Origin: Filosporella fistucella
Lineage: Eukaryota > Ascomycota > Leotiomycetes > Helotiales
DNA length: 64,000 nucleotides
Reading direction: 5' to 3'
Assembly: GCA_030077755.1 (NCBI GenBank)
Contig: JAQJZZ010000018.1
Location: 1,302,001-1,366,000 of the forward strand
Positions 10,901 through 21,456 of this stretch are shown one piece after another; positions within the stretch are counted from its first letter, which is position 1, and each line of letters opens with the position of its first letter. Below the pieces are notes generated by a model. The model saw only the letters and a list, made by a program, of their open reading frames with translations, was not told the origin of the DNA and did not search any database. A program made the position numbers and the translations under genes.

Positions 10901-13068
10901 TCCCCGACTCACCATCAAGGTCACCACTAGGCAACTTACTCATCTACTCCGTAGTGCGAAATAGCATTTCAACTCCATCAAGCAAGTCCATCCCGACTCC
11001 ACTTCCATTTCCAGTATCCTCATTATTGGCTTACCTCAATCCACTCGTCGCCTCATCGTCAGATCTCCCGAACGGAGTTACTCTGGCGTCTCTATTTTAA
11101 CTTTTCCAAGTTTGGTCAAAAACTCTTCGCTTTGCTCTGACGTCTCCTAACCAAGCATGGCACGTTCCCTATAGCAATCCACCACCCAAACTAACCTCCC
11201 GTCAGAAAAATATAAACTTGACGAGCTTTACCCATCCGCTAGCGTGAAAAATTTCCTATATCCATTACTCGATCATCTCTTTAGTTTTTGGCCATGACAG
11301 GTAAATGGCCAATCGGGGGTTTTATAAAATTGTACCTAAAGAGATCCTCTTCGGTAAGACACGACGGGGCACGCTCGGGATGGCGCTAGAAGGAGAGAAA
11401 TTCTTCTTCTTTGCCTTGCCTTACCCGAGGCCCGCGAGATCAAAGTGGATATCATCGAGTAATTGTCGAGTAACAAAAGCATGGAATAGAAGGCGTGTAA
11501 GGGAAACGTGCTCGAAACGTAGGGTCTAGAAAGGCTGCTTGAAACGGAGAACTGGAGAATGTGTTTTGGAGGCTGCGTGTAATTAGGTAATTTGAGCAGG
11601 GCGTACTTGGACAACAGCGTGCCAGAGGTGCAAAAGCACGCAAACGTTGCCCAGGCCGGGCATCTGATATTTCATACAGTACGGGACCTCCCTACCAAGG
11701 GATTTGAAGAATGAGGAGTCATATATTTTCTTTATTTTGCGCGTCAAAATAGGGGTTTCCATTACTTCATCGGCGTCGCACAGTCTGGGGGCAGAGACTG
11801 GCTCGACTGGGTGTCGCTGCCAAGGGAGGATGGGCAAAGGAAATTCGTTCCACTGGGCACAAAGAACGAGGAGCATGTGACCCTCTCCGAGGAGATCTGA
11901 GTTGAATCATCAACAGCTTCACGCCATTTTGCGGGGTGCGCCCTCGCCCAAACGCAAGCCGGTTTCTGAGATGCGTTGCTGGCTGGCTGCGAATGCAAAC
12001 GCAGGTTGGGTGATCCTTCCCCGCACTTTTGAGGTAGTGATGATGTTGTTGTTGTTGATGTTATCTGGCCATCTTGAACGAAATTCTTGTTTTCCACGAG
12101 CTGGATCTTGGAAAGGCGTGATGATCATTCGCATCGCTTCGCATCGAGAAGAGCAGCTGTTGTCGTCAATCTAGATGAAGTCATGCGTTTCCATCTCAGC
12201 CGCGACCAGATTATGAGATGCTGTTTTTTTTTGGTCCAGGGGCTGGCCGAGTCCGGACTTCAACGGTACATCAGCCGTCTGCAGACTTTCCGCTCCTCCC
12301 CTCCTTTTTCGCTTTTTCTCGCTGAAAGCTGGGGATGTCGAAAAGTGAGGTGAAGCCACAATGCATCTCGGGTGGTGACCTCGCTGAGACTGCATATGTT
12401 GGTACCCCGTGTACTAGTATTGTTCAACATGTTAAATACTGTATGTGCTTTTGATGATCTAGATTCTCGTCAGATTACCCGGTTGCCAGATCCGAAGACA
12501 GCTGATGTCCTTGGGATTATTCCGGGACGCACGTCTCGTCTGATGGCATGATGAGATCTGATGGGAAAGTAGGAGGTTCATCGTGTATGTGAGGTGTAAG
12601 AAGCACGTTTTCTGCGACGCGCCCAACACGAAGAGAATTTTTGGGGCAGTGAAGGGAGACAATTCCTGTAATTTCTCGTTCCCACTTTGTGCGGCCAATT
12701 TAGGAATTTTTGATACCTTTTGACTCATCGTGAGCTCCACCGGTCAGACCACAAGGTTCAAAATTTCGAAAATCTCCTCCGTGCGGTGTGTGTTTGCACC
12801 GGGCAGCTGGAAACACGCTTCCGCTGCAGTGCAAAGCACATTTGGTATTTGACGGAATATCATTTTGGCGGTTACAGCTGAAGCTGACATGTGATTATTA
12901 TGCCAATCATAGGAGGTATACTTTTAAAGCTTATGAGTTAGTGAATGATCATAGTGTGTAGCTTGCAGACTCTCGGTGAGGCCTTGGTCCTAATTGATAC
13001 CTCTGGGTTACAGTAGTAATGTGGATAGTTTTGACTTGACGAGCAGTTGCAGTTTTGTGCCTATTATT

Positions 13069-13100
13069 GGCAAGGCAAGGCAAGGCAAGACAAGACAAAG
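13069..13100 (+). repeat. (GGCAA)n pentanucleotide microsatellite
   Basis: Four perfect GGCAA units followed by degenerate GACAA units within the gene-poor region. No coding context. Confidence 0.85.
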
Positions 13101-14149
13101 ACATGCCAGGAGACAAAGGAGTTCGGTGTTCAGATTCCTGGTTGAGCTTCTAGAACAACGAGCAAATTGGCCTTCCCTGGATCAGGATATTGCCAAGATG
13201 AGTGCCGATTCCGTATCGAATAGTAGTAGGTGAGGTACTCAGAGTCGTCTGGTGTCTGGTTACTGGTAGCCTCCGTTTGCGGGCTCTGATTTTGGGTTTG
13301 GCTGATCCTGATCTGGGGCATCGGTACACATCCCGAGTTGTCTTTCCCGACTGACCAAGACGACCGCCAACCCTTGCCTCATGTTTATATTCTTGCCAGT
13401 AGAAGTGAGCATCGTGTTCTCCAACTCCGGAGCAGACGCAGCTCATCCCGTATGAGTTTTCAGCGGAACCAGCCAGCTCAAGAGGGAAAGAGTAGGCTTT
13501 TATATTTACTGCTGACAGATTTGAGTTTACGGAAAGCCCGTGAAGCTGGCATCGGCATACATGGACAAAGCCTGCTGGCACTGGTTTGGCAATCGGAATT
13601 GAGAATGAGGAGTATCTAGCGAAGAATGATAGATGAGTTGGTATGAACATAGACAGATACAGTAGTTGTGCTCCCACATTAAAGCCGTCGCATCAGATGT
13701 TGGGTCGGTGGCATCACCACCTCAACAGCAGCAAGACTGTCAAATCCAACGCAATGCGGTGCCTGAATGATGTGAACGGCTTGCTGAAAGTCTGAGACCC
13801 ATGACACTCACAAACGTAATCCGAACATTTTCCACCTTTTTGTCCAGGGTGGGCACGTACCAGGAGGGGCGCATTAGCACAGTGTTTTTTCCAAATCCCT
13901 TACTTACGCTCTTACGGGTATCCACAAGGCAATTTTCTCAAGTGAGCAGATGACTTCAACTTGAGGAAAATGCATGACCCGGCAGGAGCTCATTCGAGCG
14001 CAAAAAGCAGGCTGCTACCCAATCCGGTCAAAGTCTGAATGCTCAATGTCTGTTATTGTTGGTACTAGGATGAAAAAGGTGAGCCGATTCTTGCGCTCTG
14101 TGGACATCAGCCATGGAGCAGCCCCAGCCCAGCTTACAGTAACCGCTTC

Positions 14150-14207
14150 CACTACTCCTACTCCTACCACTACCACTACCACCACTTACCACTTACTCCG
14201 TACCACC
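14150..14207 (+). repeat. Degenerate (CTA/CCA)n trinucleotide tract
   Basis: A run of ACTCCT, ACCACT and similar triplets about 470 bp upstream of the arrestin start codon, on a pyrimidine-rich strand. It could be simple-sequence DNA in a promoter or leader. Confidence 0.7.
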
Positions 14208-14676
14208 AGCCAAAACGCTCGACTCTCACACCAGCATGTCCTTCTTACCTACTGCTTGTCCTTGACACACTTTCTTTCCAGGTTAGAGCAAAACAGGTCA
14301 AGCACTTAGACCGCTACCAGATGGTGACATTGTGACACATAATTTGAAATTTTATATAGCTTTGGGGTGCCCCGTACCTTTAAGGAATGTCTTGCTCTGG
14401 AAAAAGGTCGAATGCATCAACCTCAAATCTTACCTACAACTGAACAAAGAAACATTCGTCGACCCCTCATATATCACCCATTCACCACCGTTATAGTTCG
14501 ACAATATCTCCTCAGCTATTCACTTTTCATTCTCCAACTGTGAATAACAAAATCACAGCCCTTCTATTCTAGAGCGTTTCTCGGAGAAAAGCGAGTCGTC
14601 ATACCTCACTCCCTTATTTTGTTGCGGCGCCGCCACCACCCTCCCCACATTTGGAAAGAGCCAATATATCTTCAAC

Positions 14677-16225
14677 ATGCCGCACCGTGTGGCCACCTTC
14701 TTTCGTTCCCACACCAACTCCTTCGATCTCTCGACCGAAGTAAAGAAAGGACCACGCAAAGCATCACACAGCAGACCCAGCTTTTCTGATCGATCGCCAT
14801 CTTCATCAGGTTCTTCCCTCTCATCAGAGGACAGAAGCGTCAAGATGCCTGAAGGATACAAGAGAATCTCGATTCCGGGCTTGCACTCCCCCAGGACTTC
14901 TGCAGCCCGAATCCCACAACATCACCCCGTAACAATTGAAGTTATTGTAGAATCACCACCAATTGTGTTTTACAATTCTGCAGCAGCCAGCACCGGCGCA
15001 TTGTTCTCTGGTCAAATGGTATACAATGTTAACGAGGCGACATTCCCAGTCAAGTCATTCAAGATGGTCTTGGCTTTGGAGGTCACCAGAAGGAAACCCT
15101 TCCATAATCATTGCCAGGACTGTGCGCACCAAACGACGGAATTACAAAGATGGAATTATGTGCAAGGCCCAGCATCTCTTACTCGAGGTACGTTACAAGT
15201 TACCCCGCGAAAATTGGAGAACTCAGTACCTTTACTAACCTCACAAAGGCTCCCACAACCACCCCTTTAGCTACCTCCTACCAGGTCATCTACCAGCGAG
15301 CATGAAAGGATCGCTCACGACCATCGATTATGTTCTTCGAGTTGAGGTTGTTCCAGAGATCGGCGAACCCATCAAACTTGCGCATTTCCTCGATGTTAAG
15401 CGTGCGATTGTGCCAAATGAATCACCCCGCCATTCGATCCGCATTTTCCCTCCAACGAACCTTACAGCGAATTGCGAACTTCCTTCTGTCATCCACCCCA
15501 TCGGCGAGACAACAATTACAATGCGAATTGATGGAGTGGTAAAGCGAAATGCCGAGACCAAGACACAGACACAGTGGAAATTGAAGCGAGTAACATGGCG
15601 TTTGGACGAGACACAGAAGACTATTTCGCCAGCATGTCCCAAGCACGCAGCAAAGGCAGGAAATGATGAATCGAAGAAGGGAATTGCGCATTCAGATGTG
15701 CGCACTATTGGTACGGATGAGTTGAAGTCGGGATGGAAGGCGGACTACAGTTCACCAGATGGTACTATTGATGTGGAATTTCCGTACGGCATCCGACCAG
15801 AATCGAAGCCTATCTGCGATATGAAGTCCGAGGACGGAACAGAGGTTTCGCACGTCTTGATTGTGGAAATGATTGTGGCCGAAGAATTTGCTCCAACCAA
15901 GAGGCCATCTCAAGTTACGCCAACAGGAGCAGCGCGCGTTTTGAGAATGCATTTCAACACTACCGTCACAGAACGCGCTGGCATGGGAATTTCTTGGGAC
16001 GAGGAACAACCACCTCTCTATGAGAATGTCCCACCAAGCCCACCTACGTATGGGAATGGCAGTGTCAACGATTTTGATGGGGATTTGATTCCATATGACG
16101 AATTAACTCCTCTCGAGAGTCAAGCTCCTGCAAGCCCTCGTGGCAATGGTGAGGGTTCATCTACTGCGACGGCAGCATCACTTACACGACAAATCACTCT
16201 CGACGACTTGATCCTAGAGCCATAG
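14677..16225 (+). CDS. Alpha-arrestin, Art1/LDB19 type
   Basis: Exons 14677-15187 and 15249-16225 (61-nt GTACGT...CAAAG intron) give 495 aa. Alpha-arrestins recruit the Rsp5/NEDD4 ubiquitin ligase to plasma-membrane transporters and so trigger their endocytosis. The N-terminus (ATFFRSHTNSFDLSTEVK) and the junction region SHNHPFSYLLPGHLPAS match LDB19-domain proteins. A conserved cysteine pair (HCQDC) precedes the splice site. The C-terminal tail carries two PY motifs, PPLY and PPTY, encoded at roughly 16010-16055, which are the classical Rsp5 WW-domain ligands. A Ser-rich stretch near residues 30-55 may be phosphorylated. No transmembrane segment. It stands alone between gene-poor DNA and a 2EXR gene. 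Target transporters cannot be read from sequence. Confidence 0.88.
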
Positions 16226-16915
16226 GCGGGATTCAAGCAAAATCTTATTTTCTATTAATTATTGATTGGGATGGGAGGCATCAAGCGACTTGCATGTTTT
16301 ACAGGATCAGCAAATGGCGGATATACCCCTGATTGTAAAAATCAGATGAATTGTATTTGTTTTGGTGTTAGGTATCAAAAATGGTGGTTACGCTCTCCTC
16401 TGAGAGTTATTGTTTTGAGCATGGCGTTGCATGGGAAAAGGGCACATAGGACCCTTGGGATGAGATTTTAGATCAACTTAGCATAGCATAGCATTGCATA
16501 GCCGGTCGAGCTTGGATCGAGTCCAGCAGACTGTAATTGAGATATTGAACAATTCCTCTTGTGCAATTGATTACCATAAGTGCGCTCCTTTAGTATGTCA
16601 AGGCAGGGCTAGTGAATCCCACTAATCTCTCGCTTTCTTTCAAGTCTCGTTGAGGAAGGAACTATGCCAGAAACATAAAGTCACAAGGAACGTGAGTGCT
16701 ATTCATAATTTTACTTTTATTGGTACCGTATGAGCTGCAAGTGGCTCTACATGAAAGGGTCGTGATCTATCCAAAGAGTAGAGACTTCTCTCCTATCCTG
16801 GGGGCATACAGAGCCAACAGGTCCACTGACGTCCTCTACCAAATCATCCATTTCTCCTTCTCGAAACTCCCTTGCTCAGACACTTCCTGCATTCTTGCCC
16901 CTGTTCACACCAATT
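16226..16915. other. Convergent intergenic region
   Basis: 690 bp between the 3' ends of the arrestin gene and a 2EXR gene. It holds a small GCATA repeat at 16480-16502 and otherwise nothing recognisable; it should include both 3' untranslated regions. Confidence 0.6.
16480..16502 (+). repeat. (GCATA)n microsatellite
   Basis: Short run of GCATA units with one variant (GCATT), in the 3' intergenic region after the arrestin gene. Confidence 0.7.
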
Positions 16916-17763
16916 CTATCTCTTCACAAATCTCAAACTCAAACCCGTGAATAAACCCTTGCTAATCTGCTGTACCAGCAACGCCTGTCTAATCTGATCC
17001 ATGATTCTCAACTGATCTCCACATTCCACAGCCATATCCACATCATCTATCTCATCCAATTGAACCTCCGTTCCTAGATTTGGATAGACAACCACGATCG
17101 ACTCTTCCAACTGAGGACAGAGTTTCTTAAGTTTAGACCATACGGTTTGATCACTTGGATATTTTGCCCGACGAGGAGCTGCCACCTCATCTAAATTCAA
17201 AGCTAGAGTCTTGAGGTACTTTGTGAAATGAGGAATATTCCACTCTGGACCTGGGAACTCACTCTCGGTGATGTAAGGGATCAAGGTTGGGGAAGAGTAC
17301 ATCTTGAGCATGTGAGGCATACTCTGTTTTCGGTAGATTAAGTCGTGTTTTGAAGTCTATGAAGAAAGCATAGAATGTCTCGTCTGTGTGATCGCGCTGG
17401 AAGCAGAGTTCATAGTGCTTGAGACCAATTTTTCGAGATTCTTGGTTGATGTGGAGGATTACTCGGGGTTTGCCACCGCCGGGTCGCCAGCTGGATATTG
17501 TTAGTTGCCTTTTTTCGCGGGGGAGAGAAAGAAGGATGCTAGAGCTAGGATCTAGTTTTCGGGAAGTAGATGTACAGTTGGAGTTGGACTTACTGGACGA
17601 GACGTGGGACGAGCATTTGTTTCCAGATCAAAATACGGGTATTGTGATTCAGGGCAGGGAGCAGCGTGAATGTTGCTGGTGGACTGGAGATTGCTGGTTG
17701 GGAAGTTGGTGTCACCAGCTGGGAGTTATTCCCATCAGATGTTGCTGTTGTTGGTGGACACAT
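16916..17763 (-). CDS. 2EXR-domain protein
   Basis: Proposed exons 17763-17594, 17490-17323 and 17261-16916, 227 aa. The first intron (103 nt, GTAAGT...TCCAG) is convincing: it joins NTRILIWKQM, the first EXR motif, to HINQESRKIGLKHYEL, the second. The second intron (17322-17262) is less certain. The downstream frame (WNIPHFTKYLKTLAL and VWSKLKKLCPQLEES) clearly belongs to the family, but the acceptor chosen is weak and alternatives a few codons apart keep the frame. The start at 17763 is the first ATG in frame. The N-terminal 45 residues are Pro/Ser/Thr-rich. Function unknown. It is divergent from the 2EXR gene at 18968, across a 1.2-kb TA-rich spacer. Confidence 0.62.
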
Positions 17764-18967
17764 TGGTGCGGATGGAGTAAGTGCAAAGTACCTGTTAGAA
17801 ATGTCAGACACTGGAGTATCTGTCACAGGATTAACTTACTTTAACGTCTCTGATGTTCTGTTAATAGTCTACACGGTCTGCAATCTCTGGTATGAGAAGT
17901 CTATTGCAATTGCGCACACTTCATGAAGTGTTGTTGTGGTGTGGCTGAAGAGACCATGGAAAAGTAAGTCGAGATAGCTTCAACTTATTTTCTACTCAGC
18001 TAAAAGATTTCAAAAGCATGAGCCTATTCCCTTTTCGCATCCAGTGCTATCCTAAGGTGACCTCTGTTTCCGTTGATCATAAGGCGAATATCTTCTCGAA
18101 TGTGTCGTTGCCTTTGGAGGCATCACTTCAATATTTTGCAACCGTGAAGAAATATAATTGGGCCAAACTCCCCCCTATATTTTCTCCCATCTTGGCTCCC
18201 TGCGGTGGTATCGACAGCTTGCGGTAGAATCGACAGCAACGGCGATATTGGATAGCATGCGGTGGTGTCGATAGTAGGTTTCCTGCTATGGAAAGCTCAA
18301 GTTTACGGGGCGTCTAGCGCAGCTCGTCGACAAGCATTTATTTAGCCAAGCACAAGCTCAGGGTAAATAAATACTGCTATTCTATAGTGCAAATCATTTA
18401 CCCTAGTTCTATGCAGTACCACTAGCTATAGTAATATAACCTCGAACTTATGAAATGTGCAGAAAAGCTCGTTCGTTAATAAATTGAAAACCACCTGGCA
18501 AAATAATATCAGATAAATGGGTAGATATAAGCAGTTAAGTTATCACTAATTACCTCTGAGCTTTCAGACTCTATTCGGGGGTATCGATTCTAGATCCGCT
18601 ATGCTATAGAAGATCCAGAAATTATCAAACTCATAGTCTCGAGTAACTCATCAATTGATGACTTCGTAATTTTCAGGCTTGCTTTTCAGCCTTCCTGCTG
18701 TAGTATCGATAAGAGAGATACTATAATGCAGAGAATGCCGAGTTCATGAAGTTTTCAGGGCAGCTCCTCGATTGACAGTCAGCTGGAAAGGCACCGTCCC
18801 ACGCCAAAACGAGCTAGAGCATGGGGATTATGTGAAATACCTGAGAAAATCAGGACGGGTCATGAGCTAGCTCAGCCTTGCTGCTGGTCTTTCTATAATA
18901 TCCTCCTGTTTTAACGTTAGTCCCCCTTGCGTTGTAACAACCACGTCCACAACCACCAAGGCCAACA
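17764..18967. other. TA-rich divergent spacer between two 2EXR genes
   Basis: 1.2 kb, visibly rich in TA and AT steps from about 18300 to 18750, with a small cluster of related 17-mers at 18201-18274. No coding potential was seen. The composition would suit repeat-induced-point-mutated repeat remains, but no element can be named. Confidence 0.5.
18201..18274 (+). repeat. Three diverged copies of a GCGGTnGnATCGAcAG 17-mer
   Basis: TGCGGTGGTATCGACAG, TGCGGTAGAATCGACAG and TGCGGTGGTGTCGATAG occur within 75 bp, starting near 18201, 18220 and 18258. A related GTAGTATCGATAAG lies near 18700. They resemble a small decayed minisatellite. Confidence 0.6.
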
Positions 18968-20108
18968 ATGGCCGAAGAACCCCCTGATCAACCTGATGCT
19001 TCTATCACAAAGAAGAATAAGCGAACCTGTCCGTAAGTTATCACGCCCTCTTTTGTTTAATGCAATTCAATTTAATTTCAGACACAGCAAGTCGCCTTTG
19101 ACTGAAGCAGCCTCTGCACCTTCTCAGCCAATAACCGAGCCAGCCCCTTTCACATTCGGTACCTATGAATCTGAAGAGAACTCCAAGCTCTTGCTGTAAA
19201 TATCATACCCCCTACATATGAGCACTTGCTAAGTCCCTTTCAAGTGCCGACACATCCTCTGCGGTTGAAGCAATCTCCAATGCATCTGATTTGGCAGACA
19301 AGTCAGCCTCTAGCATGATTCTTCACGACCACTCTCACACCGGTGTCGACATGACTGAGTTCCATCTGTTTCCTGTTCTACCAGAAGAGATCCGTCTTGA
19401 TATCTGGGACATCGCTATCAAAGTACCACGAATTGTTGTCTGGGGTCCACAAAAAGTGCCTGTTTTCTTGCATGTAAGTTCACTCAAAGTGCTCTAAACC
19501 ATATCAGGGATGGCAAACACTAATGTGTCCCAAAGGTAAACAAAGAGTCCCGAGATGTAGCCCTGACCTACTACGAGCTTGTCACCGTGCCTGGTAACAT
19601 TGATCAGGAGTATAGCTTCTACATCAATTTCAAGCATGACCTTCTGTACCGCAGTGGCGATCAGGACAGGCCAGTTGCCTTTGGAATCGTTCGGAACAGG
19701 CCTCGGCAATTTGACATCTCATGGCTCAGCTCCGTAAAGCGTTACGCCCTATCTGTAGATGATGCAGTGGAGATGACATCAAAGTACAAGCTCATAACGG
19801 GCGACTTGGAAGATCCACCATCCAGGCCGACCCCAATCCATTTTACTACGTACATGAGAGCCTGCTTCCCAAATCTCGAGGAGCTTGTCATAATAATAGA
19901 CCCAGATCCAATTCCTGCAGAGCGCAGCACATTGGAGAACCTGACAGAGGTTTCCGCTAGTAAAGCATTCAGCAGCTTCGATGCCGACAGCTTGTTAGGA
20001 AGATTTAGGAGAACTGCCGTAGTCCTGGTAGAAGTTTCGTTAGCGTTGGGCCTGCTGAATGGGACGATCAGAAAACTCGAAGTAAATTTCAAGAAGTTTG
20101 TTTCTTAG
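18968..20108 (+). CDS. 2EXR-domain protein
   Basis: Exons 18968-19032, 19082-19195, 19245-19473 and 19536-20108, 326 aa. The three introns are 49, 49 and 62 nt, with GTAAGT, GTAAAT and GTAAGT donors. The 2EXR domain is clean: FHLFPVLPEEIRLDIW carries the first EXR motif (EIR) and FLHVNKESRDVAL the second (ESR). The usual hydrophobic strand FYINFKHDLLYR follows. The N-terminal 65 residues are polar and Pro/Ser-rich. The C-terminal part resembles the other family members here (FPNLEELVIII). No signal peptide or membrane segment. 2EXR proteins are numerous in filamentous ascomycetes and their role is not established. Of the four copies in this window this has the best-supported gene model. Confidence 0.85.
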
Positions 20109-21456
20109 ATGTTCTAGGAGAGGTCGTTGTGGTTTGGTTGACTGCGTTACACTGAGAAGGAAGAAATTTTTCGAAACAGACATAGAGCGAACCAGAGTGG
20201 CTCTTCACATGCCGTAGCCCTTGTAGCTGTGTCTTTCAACTCATGGTTCACAGAAATTTCTTCTAATAACGAAACTGCATACAAAATTTTGAACCGTCCA
20301 AAATTTTGTGATGACGTAATAAGAGCATGTTCTGAAAGCCTTAAGCCGCCAATGCCTTTCTGTTGCTTTTTAGTCCATGTAAATTACCTATTTGAAGACT
20401 CCACCAAATAAAATCATCGGAAAGCAGGAGACGCGCAGTCAAATCAATTGAACGCGAAAGAAAAACACCTGAATGTACCTGTTCACACCTAAATCGCTTT
20501 CTTGGTATTGAGCGAGAGGAGATCAGATCCAAAGAACGTTCCAGGAAGTTCAAACAATGAAAATAGTATTGCTAGTATTAGAAATGGAGCTATCATAAAA
20601 TTTGTTATCCTGCTATGTGCTGTCTCAGATAGCAAGGGACCAGGGCAGGGAGGGGCAAGTTCAGCTGCGCCTCGTTTAAGCTTTACCCTTTCCATGCCAT
20701 CCCGCCCCCCTTTTTTGCGCATGTCGCGTAAGCCGCTCGGATCCGGTTCGTTCAGTCCTGTTCTATTCGAAGAGTGCTTCTCGATTAGGACTTTGAACAA
20801 GGAGACACTCAATTTCTCGAGATATCACAAACTCGTGTTGGATTATCCGCAACAAGCAAAACTCTCGCGATTTTGAAGAATTGTGTGCATTCTCATGTTC
20901 TCGCTCCATTGGTTGACGGCACGGCTGGGAAGCGACGGTTTCCACCTCTCTCAGCTTGCCCCCTGAAATTTGAAGTGGGCTCAATTCTGAGCCTTGGAAT
21001 TCTCGATGTTACCATTTCTTTTTCCATTCTGGCTGGACGCGACTCTGAGATTCTCAACATCTTGGTAGAGTCCTCATAGCAATGGAAAGCCAATCGCTTA
21101 TCAGAACTAAGGGACTGGAATGGTAGATTTTCTGGTGATCATGGTCAATGCCTGCCCTTTGTCCTCCTCGGGACTTAACCTTAATCGACCATGTTTAATC
21201 TTATTTATTGCCGCGTAGCTGGTGCAAAGGGACTACTGCCCGAACGCATGTCCCAATCGTACCCCCTTGTTGATAGTCGGTCGGCCGTCCTTTGATGTCT
21301 ACCTTACGAAGTACTGTCTATATGTTCTTTCTTGTCCCCAGATCAAGCCCTTTTACGATGGAGGGCTTCCCGTGCCAATACACCCCTCAGACACTCTTTT
21401 ATTCAACAGACTATCTTTAAATTTCATATCTCTTATTATCTACGAATTCCTTCATA
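20109..21456. other. Intergenic region upstream of the GH55 gene
   Basis: 1.35 kb. A 10-bp inverted repeat (20281-20309) lies 170 bp past the 2EXR stop codon. Overlapping short frames around 20490-21090 show no domain. The last few hundred bases should hold the GH55 promoter. Confidence 0.55.
20281..20309. repeat. Inverted repeat ACAAAATTTT / AAAATTTTGT
   Basis: Perfect 10-bp arms around a 9-nt loop, in the 3' flank of the 2EXR gene. It could form an RNA hairpin in the 3' untranslated region; AT richness makes chance plausible. Confidence 0.6.

Larger units (their letters stand above)
7982..14676. other. Gene-poor region upstream of the arrestin gene
   Basis: 6.7 kb with only short, mutually overlapping open frames that show no domain, codon pattern or splice linkage I can defend. 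A weak candidate for a small secreted protein at 8913-9113 (minus) is discussed in the findings. Simple repeats occur at 13069-13100 and 14150-14207. The last few hundred bases are pyrimidine-rich and likely contain the arrestin promoter and leader. The rest could hold non-coding transcripts or decayed repeats; the sequence alone does not say. Confidence 0.5.
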
